Shown here: positions 19,218 to 26,892 of the stretch, piece after piece | How positions within the stretch are numbered: the first letter of the stretch is position 1 | Layout: the number at the start of each line of letters is the position of its first letter | DNA from: Thermobacillus xylanilyticus | GTDB taxonomy: Bacteria > Bacillota > Bacilli > Paenibacillales > Paenibacillaceae | Assembly (NCBI RefSeq): GCF_907165215.1 | Contig: NZ_CAJRAY010000077.1 | Span: forward strand, 88,220 to 125,358 | Length of the DNA stretch: 37,139 nt | Direction: 5' to 3' | Position numbers and translations under genes: made by a program | Notes under the pieces: generated by a model | The model's database searches: none | Told to the model about the DNA's origin: nothing | The model's input: only the letters and a program-made list of their open reading frames with translations

Positions 19218-19757
19218 ATGAAGCGTGTCATTCTGATCGGGGCGTTGCTGCTCGTCGCGGCGGCAGCGGTTGGTCTCGCGTATTGGTTTTATCCCAGAAC
19301 GGTCGATTTTGAGGCCCAGGGGATGAAGTATCGGCTGGGCACAGAGGCAGCGGTGGAGGAGAGGCCGCTCAAGGTAAGCATTCAGGGAAAAATCTACCGC
19401 AATTTCAAAGGCGAACGGACGTTCAAAGGCACCATCGGGCTGGAAGGCGAGGACATCCCGGTACCCGAGGATCAGCGGACGGTGGAGCTCAAAAGATACC
19501 GCAGCTTTAATGCCTATGCGTTAACTTACCCGTTTATCGAAAACGGAAAGCCGCGCATCTATTCACAGGGAACGCTTTTTGTCAATGATGACTTCAGCAA
19601 GATCGCCATTGCGTTGATTGAACATGAAGCAGACCAGGGACATTGGGGTGCCGATGACGGACTGATGATTGCGGCGCCCGCGTTGAATCGGGAAGAAGCC
19701 GTCGTGCTGTCCAATGAGGTGATGCGGGAATATCTGGACGGCCATGTACTGAAGTGA
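19218..19757 (+). CDS. membrane-anchored hypothetical protein
   Basis: A 179-residue protein with one N-terminal membrane segment (RVILIGALLLVAAAAVGLAYWFY) and an external soluble domain of about 150 residues. I do not recognise the family. No lipobox Cys is present, so the segment is an uncleaved anchor or a signal peptide. AGGGG lies six bases before ATG 19218; an ATG at 19200 has poorer support. The position between a transporter operon and a group of small-molecule enzymes gives no clue to its role. Confidence 0.7.
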   Translation: MKRVILIGALLLVAAAAVGLAYWFYPRTVDFEAQGMKYRLGTEAAVEERPLKVSIQGKIYRNFKGERTFKGTIGLEGEDIPVPEDQRTVELKRYRSFNAYALTYPFIENGKPRIYSQGTLFVNDDFSKIAIALIEHEADQGHWGADDGLMIAAPALNREEAVVLSNEVMREYLDGHVLK

Positions 19758-20157
19758 TCCGGACTTTCGCCGGCCATTTGTCGATCCCGGACAGCTTGCG
19801 CGCGAGGCCGAAGGGCGGATCAGCCTGACGGTCATTCTGAGCGGTGAAGCCGTCATCGGGTACTGCAACCTGTACCAGGTCGAACCCGGTTCGCACGGCT
19901 GGTTGGGCAACGTCATCATCCATCCCGATTACCGGGGGCAGGGTGCCGGCCGGTTTCTGGTCGAGACGATGCTCTCCATCGCCGGGCGGGAACACAAGCT
20001 GCGCGAACTCAGGCTCGTCTGCCACAACACGAACACGCCGGCGCTCCGGCTCTATTGGCGCACGGGGTTTGTGCCGTATGATCTGGAGAAGACGGTGGAC
20101 GGCAGCGGACGGAAACTGATGCGAATCTTGATGAGGAGAGCGCTGAGCGATGCTTGA
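19751..20157 (+). pseudogene. 5'-truncated GNAT acetyltransferase
   Basis: From just after a TGA at 19750-19752 the frame reads DPDFRRPFVDPGQ and a GNAT core: AVIGYCNLYQV, GNVIIHPDYRGQGAGRFLVET with the acetyl-CoA loop R-G-Q-G-A-G, and NTPALRLYWRTGF. There is no ATG or GTG before the core; the only candidate is a TTG at 19903, inside strand beta4. The N-terminal 20 or so residues expected of the family are absent and the preceding gene ends at the junction, so this is probably a deletion-derived remnant. Its stop overlaps the next gene's ATG, and it may still carry translation into it. Confidence 0.6.
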
Positions 20158-21004
20158 TCGATTGCGCGGCATCCGATGGATGGCCGAAAGCGAAATGACC
20201 GTAAGATTGGCAGAAGCCGGGGATTCGGACATCGTTCCGCTGGCTCCGGGGCTGGAAGCCGAAGTCGCCCTGATCCGGCTGGAAAACGCCGAATGCGTCC
20301 TGAAGATCTGGAATCGCCATTCGAAGCCGGATATCGGGTTCCAATACCGGCTGCTCCGGTCCCTGCGCGACCGGGGGATGCCGGTCTCAAGGCCGCTGGG
20401 CTGGGGAGTGGACGCGTCCGGCAACCAGGTGCTGCTGACATCCTTCGACGGCACGGCCATTCGTGAGGCGGATGCGGACAAGCTGCGCCGCATCGCCGGT
20501 CTTCTGCTCGATATCCATCGCTGCCGCCTTGACGAATTGGAGCTGCCGCGATTTGAATTTGTCTCTTATTTCTTCCCGGACATCGATGCGCACCCCGATC
20601 TCAAGTCCGAGCTGGCGCGGCTGGTCGAGACGGCGCGCCCGCGGCAGGACGCCGTCATTCACGGCGATTACAATTTCAACAACATCCTCGAGGCGGAGGA
20701 CGGCAGGCTGACGATCATCGACTGGACGAACGGCCAGCTGGGCGATGCGCGGTACGATATCGCCTGGTCCGTCTTCCTCGCCGATCTGTACACGGATGAT
20801 GAGCCGGCCGCCATTTACCGGTCGGCGTTTCTGTCCGGCGGAGGATACCGGGCGGAGGAGCTGGAGCCGTTCGAAGCGATCGCCCTGCTCCGGTGGATGC
20901 TGCTGGACCGGCTGGTCGGCATGCCGCGCACGGAGAAGACGGACGGACGGCTCAGGCGCATCTTGGAAACCAATCGATACATCAACCATATGGCATGGCG
21001 CTGA
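20150..21004 (+). CDS. APH-family phosphotransferase
   Basis: A 284-residue kinase-like phosphotransferase (aminoglycoside phosphotransferase/choline kinase fold). The N-lobe holds VALIRLENAECVLKIW, with the ATP-binding Lys, and the C-lobe holds the Brenner loop VIHGDYNFNNIL (H-G-D-x4-N, catalytic Asp and metal-binding Asn), followed by LTIIDWTNGQLGD with the metal-binding Asp. All catalytic residues are present, so it is likely active; the substrate (antibiotic, sugar, choline-like or other) cannot be inferred. ATG 20150 overlaps the GNAT stop; starts at 20180 or 20195 are also possible. It leads a small same-strand group with the Rsm22 and Nudix genes. Confidence 0.85.
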   Translation: MLDRLRGIRWMAESEMTVRLAEAGDSDIVPLAPGLEAEVALIRLENAECVLKIWNRHSKPDIGFQYRLLRSLRDRGMPVSRPLGWGVDASGNQVLLTSFDGTAIREADADKLRRIAGLLLDIHRCRLDELELPRFEFVSYFFPDIDAHPDLKSELARLVETARPRQDAVIHGDYNFNNILEAEDGRLTIIDWTNGQLGDARYDIAWSVFLADLYTDDEPAAIYRSAFLSGGGYRAEELEPFEAIALLRWMLLDRLVGMPRTEKTDGRLRRILETNRYINHMAWR

Positions 21005-21050
21005 ACCGGAGGGTCCGCATGGGAACGGTTCACGGAGAAAGGATGCAGGC

Positions 21051-22037
21051 ATGGAACTTCCGCAACAACTGAGATTGGCCATCGAGCGGCATATTCAAGG
21101 AATGAATCATGCGAAACTGAAACGGGATCTGCAGTCGCTGAGCGAGCGCTATCGGACCGCCGGCGGCAGGGGGCGGAGGCTGCTTACCGAAGATGCCGAA
21201 GCGGCCTCATACGCGATCGCGCGCATGCCGGCGACATACGGCGCCGTCGCGGCGGCGCTGAAGTATGCGCTGGAACGGACGCCGGAGCGGCCGGAGACGC
21301 TGCTGGACTGCGGCGCGGGGACGGGGGCCGCTTCCTGGGCGGCCGACGCGCTGCTGGATCTGCGCGGTGTCACCTGCCTGGAGCGGGAGCCGGCCATGAT
21401 CCGGCTCGGGCGCAGCCTGGCGGCCGACGCATCGCCCGCATTGCGGAACGCGGACTGGGTCCGCCGCGACTTCGCGAAGGACGACATTCCGGAGCGGGCG
21501 GAGCTCGTCATCGCCTCTTACGTCCTGAACGAGCTTCACGATGCGGAGCGGGAGGCCGCGGTCCGAAAGCTGTGGAACGCGGCGGAGCGCATGCTGCTGA
21601 TCGTGGAGCCGGGGACGCCGGCCGCCTACCGCGGGCTGATGGCGGTGCGCGGGCAATTGCTCCGGCTCGGCGCCCATATCGCCGCGCCGTGTCCGCATGC
21701 CGGGGAGTGTCCGATGGAAGCGGACGACTGGTGCCACTTCCGCTGCCGCATCCCGCGGAGCCGGCTGCACAAGCGGCTGAAGGACGGCTCGGCGCCCTAT
21801 GAGGACGAGAAGTTTTCGTATCTGGCCGTGACCCGCGAGCCCTGCGCAAGGGCGGAGGCGCGGATCATCCGCCGCCCGCGGATCGACAAGGGGCGGATCG
21901 GCCTCGAGCTGTGCACGCCGGACGGCCTGCGCAGCGTGGACGTGCACAAGAAAGACGGAGAGCTCTTCAAGCGGGCGCGTAAAGCCGAATGCGGCGATGC
22001 GTTCAGCGCGCCGGGTGCCGGCGGGACCAGAAGCTGA
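21051..22037 (+). CDS. Rsm22-family ribosomal methyltransferase-like protein
   Basis: A 328-residue S-adenosylmethionine-dependent methyltransferase-fold protein related to mitochondrial ribosomal Rsm22. Motif I is TLLDCGAGTGAASWAA near residue 85, and the post-I acidic residue is in VTCLEREPAM. The C-terminal part has the family's cysteine cluster CPHAGECP-x6-WCHFRCRIPRS, thought to hold a metal or iron-sulfur centre, then YEDEKFSYLAVTR. These features are diagnostic of the family. AAGGA lies seven bases before ATG 21051, so the much longer upstream extension of the frame is not used. Its role in bacteria is not settled; small-subunit maturation is the usual guess. Confidence 0.88.
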   Translation: MELPQQLRLAIERHIQGMNHAKLKRDLQSLSERYRTAGGRGRRLLTEDAEAASYAIARMPATYGAVAAALKYALERTPERPETLLDCGAGTGAASWAADALLDLRGVTCLEREPAMIRLGRSLAADASPALRNADWVRRDFAKDDIPERAELVIASYVLNELHDAEREAAVRKLWNAAERMLLIVEPGTPAAYRGLMAVRGQLLRLGAHIAAPCPHAGECPMEADDWCHFRCRIPRSRLHKRLKDGSAPYEDEKFSYLAVTREPCARAEARIIRRPRIDKGRIGLELCTPDGLRSVDVHKKDGELFKRARKAECGDAFSAPGAGGTRS

Positions 22038-22077
22038 TCCTGTGCATTGCAGGACCGGGCGGAAGGAAGGGAAGCCA

Positions 22078-22536
22078 ATGGGTTACATTATGGAATTGCG
22101 CCGTTTCGTCGGCAGCCGCCCGCTCATCATGGCGGGAGCCGCCGTCATGGTGCGGGACGGCGAAGGCCGGCTGCTGCTTCAGCGGCGGGCGGACACGGGC
22201 GATTGGGGCACGATAGGCGGCGCCATGGAGCCGGGCGAGTCGTTCGAGGAGACGGCGGCGCGGGAGCTGTACGAAGAAGCCGGGCTTCGCGCGGCATCGT
22301 TCAAATTCGTGGCGCTGCTCTCCGGGAGGGACATGTACTACCGCTATCCGAACGGCGACGAAGTATACAACGCGCTTGCGGTGTTCGAGGCCGAAGGCGT
22401 GACCGGCGAGCCGGTCGTGAATGACCACGAAGGGCTGGAACTGGCCTGGTTTCACCCGAACCGCCCGATTCCGGAACTCCATCCGATGGCCGAACGAATC
22501 TTGCGCAAGGCGGGTTATGTAACAGAACGTTCATAG
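22078..22536 (+). CDS. Nudix hydrolase
   Basis: A 152-residue Nudix pyrophosphohydrolase that cleaves nucleoside diphosphates linked to another group. The Nudix box (G-x5-E-x7-R-E-x2-E-E-x-G) is complete, from GGAMEPGE through ELYEEAGL, near residues 45-66. GGAAGG precedes the ATG at 22078, 40 bp after the Rsm22 gene. A longer in-frame start exists upstream but overlaps that gene and lacks a ribosome site. Substrate not predictable. Confidence 0.9.
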   Translation: MGYIMELRRFVGSRPLIMAGAAVMVRDGEGRLLLQRRADTGDWGTIGGAMEPGESFEETAARELYEEAGLRAASFKFVALLSGRDMYYRYPNGDEVYNALAVFEAEGVTGEPVVNDHEGLELAWFHPNRPIPELHPMAERILRKAGYVTERS

Positions 22537-22550
22537 ATTCGCGATCCGGT

Positions 22551-22593
22551 TGTGATATTTGTCACACAGACGCTCCCCTGCGGCATCTACAAT
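22551..22593 (+). promoter_or_regulatory. Fnr/Crp-type box and promoter of CuA lipoprotein gene
   Basis: TGTGATATTTGTCACA (22551-22566) is a perfect TGTGA-N6-TCACA dyad, the consensus of Crp/Fnr-family activators including Bacillus Fnr. A -10 TACAAT is at 22588-22593. The box centre is 29.5 bp before the -10, about -41.5 from the expected start of transcription, where class II activators bind in place of a -35; no -35 is visible. Confidence 0.8.
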
Positions 22594-22633
22594 GGGATCA
22601 GTTCCGAGAAACAATGATAGGGGAGTGCGGAGA

Positions 22634-23035
22634 ATGAAAAAATGGTTGAAAATGTTGGGTCTGGCCGTGGGCGTGTCCATGATTATTTCGGCCTGCGGCG
22701 GCAATTCGGATAACGCAGGCAGCAACAGCGGCTCCGGCAACAGCGGTTCCGGGCAGTCCGCTTCGACGGGCGAGACGAAATCGTTCGAGATCAAAGCGAA
22801 GAACTGGGCGTTCGAACCGACGGAGATCCGCGTGAACAAGGGCGACACCGTCGAGATCAAGCTGGTCAACGAAGAAGGCATGCACGAAGTCGAGATCAAA
22901 GGTTACGGCAAGAAGATCAAGGACAGCGAGACGATCACGTTCACGGCCGACAAAGCGGGCGAGTTCGAGTTCATCTGCTCCCTCTTCTGCGGCACGGGCC
23001 ATGACGACATGATCGGCAAGCTGATCGTCGAATAA
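22634..23035 (+). CDS. lipoprotein with cupredoxin fold and CuA site
   Basis: A 133-residue exported lipoprotein. Signal MKKWLKMLGLAVGVSMIISAC ends in a lipobox (ISAC), followed by a Gly/Ser/Asn linker and a cupredoxin domain (SFEIKAKNWAFEPTEIRVNKG). The domain has His in GMHEVEI and the C-terminal CSLFCGTGHDDM, i.e. C-x3-C-x3-H-x2-M. Together this is the complete ligand set of the binuclear CuA centre of cytochrome oxidase subunit II, here with no transmembrane helix beyond the signal. It precedes a ba3-type oxidase operon and shares its type of activator box, so an electron-carrier or copper-delivery role for that oxidase is likely. Annotated start ATG 22634 has AGGGGAG eight bases upstream. 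Confidence 0.88.
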   Translation: MKKWLKMLGLAVGVSMIISACGGNSDNAGSNSGSGNSGSGQSASTGETKSFEIKAKNWAFEPTEIRVNKGDTVEIKLVNEEGMHEVEIKGYGKKIKDSETITFTADKAGEFEFICSLFCGTGHDDMIGKLIVE

Positions 23036-23068
23036 CGGCTATTATTCAAGGCATCATCTTTTCAAGAG

Positions 23069-23101
23069 GCGGATGCATTCCGACGGAATGCGTCCGCTTT
23101 T
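23069..23101 (+). terminator. terminator of CuA lipoprotein gene
   Basis: GCGGATGCATTCC, loop GAC, GGAATGCGTCCGC (one G-T pair), then TTTTGTTG. A strong intrinsic terminator separating this gene from the oxidase operon. Confidence 0.9.
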
Positions 23102-23159
23102 GTTGTTATCCGAATATTATGACGATTTGTAACAAAACCGACGAAAATGGCCGACGCTA

Positions 23160-23203
23160 TTGTGATTTATCTCACAATGACCGGGAATACGGGCCATTAC
23201 ACT
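23160..23203 (+). promoter_or_regulatory. Fnr/Crp-type box and promoter of ba3 oxidase operon
   Basis: TTGTGATTTATCTCACAA (23160-23177) is an 18-bp dyad around TGTGA-N6-TCACA. The -10 candidate TACACT is at 23198-23203. The centre-to--10 distance (29.5 bp) is identical to that of the CuA lipoprotein promoter, again placing the activator near -41.5. Confidence 0.8.
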
Positions 23204-23234
23204 TACGGTAAAAAACGAGGAAAGGGTGAACCGT

Positions 23235-23360
23235 ATGTCCCGGGACCGAAGCGATAAAGAGAAGGACACGCTGAAAGGCACGTTTACGTCCGTCATGCTG
23301 CTCGGCGGCTTCATAGCCCTGTCGTGGCTGGGGGTTTTCATTCTTTTCATCAACAGGTAG
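23235..23360 (+). CDS. ba3-type cytochrome oxidase small subunit IIa
   Basis: A 41-residue protein: a charged N-terminus (MSRDRSDKEKDTLKG) and one membrane helix (SVMLLGGFIALSWLGVFILF) ending in INR. Size, topology and position directly before subunit II match the subunit IIa (CbaD type) of ba3 oxidases, which supplies the helix lacking from the short subunit II. AAAGGGTG lies six bases before ATG 23235 and its stop is 11 bp before the next start. It is the first gene of the oxidase operon. Confidence 0.8.
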   Translation: MSRDRSDKEKDTLKGTFTSVMLLGGFIALSWLGVFILFINR

Positions 23361-23371
23361 GGGGTAGCATC

Positions 23372-23839
23372 ATGCATATTCATCGTCTGGAGAAAATCTG
23401 GCTGGCCATCGGCGTCGCGATGCTGTTCGTCTTCCTGGGCGTGATCGGCGTCGGCGCGTTCGCGATGGGGATGCAGCCGCCGACCGGCCACCATACGATC
23501 GATCCGGAGAAAGTCAGCGAGACATACCCGTTCAACAATCCCGGCCTTGAACAGGTCGGCGAGAACGAGTACAACGCCTACATGATCGCTTACGCGTTCG
23601 GCTTCAAGCCGGCGAAGATGGAAGTGCCGCTCGGGGCGAAGGTGCATTTTCAGGTGACCAGCCCGGATGTCGTGCACGGTTTCCAGATTACGGGCACGAC
23701 GGTCAACCTGATGGCCGTGCCGGGTGAGGTCAACCACTACACGTACACGTTCGACAAGCCGGGCGAGTACCTGGTGCTGTGCAACGAATACTGCGGCGCG
23801 GGCCATGAATTCATGGCGACGACCATCATCGTGAAATGA
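23372..23839 (+). CDS. cbaB: ba3-type cytochrome c oxidase subunit II
   Basis: A 155-residue subunit with one N-terminal membrane helix (IWLAIGVAMLFVFLGVIGVGAFAM) and an external cupredoxin domain that takes electrons from cytochrome c into the CuA centre. CuA ligands: His in DVVHGFQI and the C-terminal CNEYCGAGHEFM (C-x3-C-x3-H-x2-M). A single helix and short length separate it from the two-helix subunit II of aa3 oxidases. AGGGGG is seven bases from the ATG at 23372. Confidence 0.95.
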   Translation: MHIHRLEKIWLAIGVAMLFVFLGVIGVGAFAMGMQPPTGHHTIDPEKVSETYPFNNPGLEQVGENEYNAYMIAYAFGFKPAKMEVPLGAKVHFQVTSPDVVHGFQITGTTVNLMAVPGEVNHYTYTFDKPGEYLVLCNEYCGAGHEFMATTIIVK

Positions 23840-23874
23840 GACCGACAATACCGAAACGGAGAGGATGATCGAGC

Positions 23875-25563
23875 GTGACTGCTACTGTGATGCAAGCGTC
23901 CGCCGCCGACAATAAACGGCCGTTCGACGGCAAAGATGCGAAGCTGGTGCTGGCGCACCTTCTGGTGGCCTTCACGGCGCTTCTGCTCGGCGGCGTCGCG
24001 GGCGTGCTGCAAGGGCTCGTCCGCGGCGGCATGATCGAGCTGCCGTCGGAGATCGGCTACTATCAAATTCTTACCGCGCACGGCGTCCTGATGGCGCTGA
24101 TCTTCACGACCTTCTTCATCATCGGATTCCTGTATGCCGGCGTCAGCAAGACGATGGGCGGCAAGCTGCTCGGCGTCGTGAGCCGGATGGGCTGGGCCGG
24201 CTACGTCCTGATGACGGTCGGCACGATCCTCGGCACGATCATGATTCTGGCGAACGAAGCGACGGTGCTTTACACGTTCTACGCGCCGCTGAAAGCCAAT
24301 CCGTTCTTCTACATCGCCCTGGTGTTCGTCGTCGTGGGCAGCTGGATCAGCGGGTACGGCATTTTCACGCAGTATCGGTACTGGCGCAGGACGCACAAGG
24401 GCAGCGTCAGCCCGCTGTTCGGCTTCATGGCCGTCGCCACGATGCTGGTCTGGCAGATCGCCACGATCGGCGTCGCGATCACGGTGCTGTTCCAGTTCAT
24501 TCCGTGGTCGTTCGGCTGGGTAGAGAAGATCAACATCATGATCAGCCGGACGCTGTTCTGGTACTTCGGCCATCCGCTCGTCTACTTCTGGCTGATGCCG
24601 GCGTACATGTGCTGGTATATCTGCATACCGAAGATTATCGGGGGCAAAATATTCAGCGATTCGATGGCGCGGCTGTCGTTCGTCCTGTTCATTCTGTTCT
24701 CCATCCCGGTCGGGTTCCACCATCAATTGATGGAACCGGGCATCGCACCGGTCTGGAAGTACATTCAAGTCGTCCTGACGTTCATGGTCGTCATTCCGTC
24801 TCTCATGACCGCGTTCGCAATGTTTGCAACGTTCGAGCAGACCGGTCGGGCCAAGGGAGCGCGCGGGCTGTTCGGCTGGCTGAAAACTTTGCCGTGGGGT
24901 GACGTCCGTTTCTTCGCGCCGTTCATGGGCATGCTCGTGTTCATTCCGGCCGGCGCTGGCGGCATCATCAACGCGAGCAACCAGATGAACGCGATGGTGC
25001 ACAATACGCTGTGGGTCACGGGGCACTTCCACCTCACGGTCGCCACGACGGTCGCCCTGACGTTCTTCGGCGTCGCCTACTGGCTCATTCCGCACGTGCT
25101 GGGCAAACAGCTCACGCCGCGGATGAACCGGCTCGGCATCATCCAGACGATCATCTGGCTGATCGGGATGTTCTTCATGTCGGGGTCCATGCATACGGTC
25201 GGCCTGTTCGGCTCGCCGCGCCGCACGGCGTACACGACGTACGGCGACCATCCGGACGCGGTCTTCTGGATGCCGTATCACGTGGCGATGGCGATCGGCG
25301 GCACGATCCTGTTCATCGGCGTCATCCTGATGTTCTGCAACATGATCGCCTTGATGCGCGCGCCGAAAGGCGACGAGAAAACCGCGGCCGAGTTCCCGAT
25401 CGGCGAGACGGCTGACGCAGCCGAACCGACGCCGAAGTGGATCGAGCGCTGGGGCGTATGGGTGGGCGTACTCGTTGTGTTGATCCTGTTCGCGTACACG
25501 GTTCCGTTCGGCGATATGCTCGTGAATCCGGCGCCCGGATCGAAGCCCTGGGTGACGTGGTAA
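23875..25563 (+). CDS. cbaA: ba3-type (B-family) heme-copper oxidase subunit I
   Basis: The 562-residue catalytic subunit that reduces oxygen to water and pumps protons. About 13 membrane helices. Heme and copper ligands are visible: low-spin heme His in TAHGVLMA, CuB His plus cross-linked Tyr in FGHPLVYFWLMPAY, the two CuB His in GFHHQLMEPG, and the two heme His in VTGHFHLTVA. The motif FGHPLVYFWL with a missing D-channel pattern fits the B (ba3) family rather than aa3. Start GTG 23875 has AGAGG ten bases upstream; an in-frame ATG at 23890 is possible. No subunit III follows, as expected for ba3. The operon is expected to be induced at low oxygen through the upstream Fnr/Crp-type box. Confidence 0.95.
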   Translation: MTATVMQASAADNKRPFDGKDAKLVLAHLLVAFTALLLGGVAGVLQGLVRGGMIELPSEIGYYQILTAHGVLMALIFTTFFIIGFLYAGVSKTMGGKLLGVVSRMGWAGYVLMTVGTILGTIMILANEATVLYTFYAPLKANPFFYIALVFVVVGSWISGYGIFTQYRYWRRTHKGSVSPLFGFMAVATMLVWQIATIGVAITVLFQFIPWSFGWVEKINIMISRTLFWYFGHPLVYFWLMPAYMCWYICIPKIIGGKIFSDSMARLSFVLFILFSIPVGFHHQLMEPGIAPVWKYIQVVLTFMVVIPSLMTAFAMFATFEQTGRAKGARGLFGWLKTLPWGDVRFFAPFMGMLVFIPAGAGGIINASNQMNAMVHNTLWVTGHFHLTVATTVALTFFGVAYWLIPHVLGKQLTPRMNRLGIIQTIIWLIGMFFMSGSMHTVGLFGSPRRTAYTTYGDHPDAVFWMPYHVAMAIGGTILFIGVILMFCNMIALMRAPKGDEKTAAEFPIGETADAAEPTPKWIERWGVWVGVLVVLILFAYTVPFGDMLVNPAPGSKPWVTW

Positions 25564-25594
25564 ATCGGTCTGATTATGCTGCAACCTTCAAATG

Positions 25595-25626
25595 GCGCTT
25601 GCCCGGACGAATGTCCGGGCAGGCGC
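25595..25626. terminator. bidirectional terminator between oxidase and aminotransferase
   Basis: A 14-bp stem (GCGCTTGCCCGGAC / GTCCGGGCAGGCGC, one G-T pair) with loop GAAT, followed by TTTACTTCATTTT. It ends the oxidase operon and lies immediately beyond the stop of the convergent aminotransferase gene. Confidence 0.9.
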
Positions 25627-25627
25627 T

Positions 25628-26752
25628 TTACTTCATTTTCCGCACATACCCGGAGATCTGTTCAAGTCCGGCCTGCAGCACTTCGGTACTGCAAGCGTAA
25701 CCGATGCGGACATGCCCTTCCATATCGAAGCACGCGCCAGGGGTCAGAAAGGCGCCGGTATTCGCCAGCAGACCGGTACAGAAATTGACAGAAGGCACTT
25801 CGAAATCGTATTTCAGCAAGGCAGTCGTTCCCGCACGCGGTTTGACATAGGAAAAAGCGGCTTCCTTTTCCACCCATTCATCCAGGAGGGCCAGGTTGTC
25901 CCGCAAAATTTTGCGGCTTCTTCTCAAGATCTTGTCGTAGTTCTTCAGGGCATGGACAGCCAGCATTTCGTTCAATATCCCGCAACTGATCGTGGTGTAG
26001 TCGCGGTGCTTCATGCATTCCGTGATGACTTCCTGCGGAGCGGCAATCCAGCCGAGTCGAAGACCTGCAAGAGAGAGCACTTTGGAGACGCTTGACGTGC
26101 TGATTCCCTTCTCGTAAACATCAGCGATGGAAGGAACGTCGGCATCGTCATCCTGCAGCAGGTTCATGCAGACTTCATCGCAAAGGACATACGCGCCGCA
26201 CGATCGTGCAATCTCCGCAATCTGCTTCAGCATATCCCGCTCCATCAGAGCGCCGGCAGGGTTGTTCGGATTGTTGAGGCAAATCATTTTCGTGTTCGGC
26301 CGGATCAGAGACTTCAGCTCGTCAAGGTCGGGAAGAAAATGATGTTCCGGGCGCAGCTTCAGAAAGTCCACCGTTGCGCCGAAAGATCGCGGGAGCTCAT
26401 AAAGCTGCTGATAGGTCGGATGTACCGCAATCACGTGATCGCCAGGCTCGACAAGCGAGTAGAAGACCAGAAAGTTGGCGCCGATTGCCCCGTTCATGAC
26501 GAGCACCTGATGAGGATCAATGGTCGCGTACAGGCTCGCAACGAGCCGCCGGAACTCGGGAGAACCCTCAATATGGCCGTAGGTCAGTTTGAGCGGATAG
26601 AGGGAACGGAAAAAATCATCGGCATTTGCGCCGTCTATGGTTGCGAGTTCCTCCAACGTGAGGGAATCGACGAAGGTTTCCGCAATATTGTATTTCGCGC
26701 TCGTTTCATAGGCGTTCATCCATTCTTCCACCGAGAAAGCCTTGATCTTCAT
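25628..26752 (-). CDS. class I/II PLP-dependent aminotransferase
   Basis: A 374-residue fold-type I pyridoxal-phosphate enzyme. Recognisable parts are YGHIEGSPEFRRLVA near residue 60, NGAIGANFLVFYSLVEPGD (cofactor phosphate loop), LNNPNNPAG with the substrate/cofactor Asn, CDEVCMNL with the Asp that binds the pyridine nitrogen, and SSVSKVLSLAGLRLGW with the Schiff-base Lys. The C-terminal Arg is in HVRIGYACS. Specific substrate unknown; related sequences are annotated generally as aminotransferases. The longest frame starts at 26833, but AGGGGGG suits the ATG at 26752 (spacing ten); the ATG at 26761 is too close to it. Divergent from a LysR regulator that probably controls it. Confidence 0.9.
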   Translation of the reverse strand: MKIKAFSVEEWMNAYETSAKYNIAETFVDSLTLEELATIDGANADDFFRSLYPLKLTYGHIEGSPEFRRLVASLYATIDPHQVLVMNGAIGANFLVFYSLVEPGDHVIAVHPTYQQLYELPRSFGATVDFLKLRPEHHFLPDLDELKSLIRPNTKMICLNNPNNPAGALMERDMLKQIAEIARSCGAYVLCDEVCMNLLQDDDADVPSIADVYEKGISTSSVSKVLSLAGLRLGWIAAPQEVITECMKHRDYTTISCGILNEMLAVHALKNYDKILRRSRKILRDNLALLDEWVEKEAAFSYVKPRAGTTALLKYDFEVPSVNFCTGLLANTGAFLTPGACFDMEGHVRIGYACSTEVLQAGLEQISGYVRKMK

Positions 26753-26783
26753 TGTTTCCATGCCCCCCTGCAGATTCTCCGCG

Positions 26784-26812
26784 TTGAAAACTTGTCGGTC
26801 ATACTTTACCAT
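26784..26812 (+). promoter_or_regulatory. probable promoter of the lysR gene
   Basis: TTGAAA (26784-26789), 17 bp, TACCAT (26807-26812). The divergent 140-bp gap also holds a small dyad CCTG-AATC-CAGG, which may belong to the LysR binding site; no clear T-N11-A palindrome was found. Confidence 0.45.
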
Positions 26813-26892
26813 AGAGCCTGAATCCAGGAACAATTGAGAGTTTTTATCGTAACCATCACAAAGATTTAGCGTTGGCCAAGGGGAAGGAGAAC

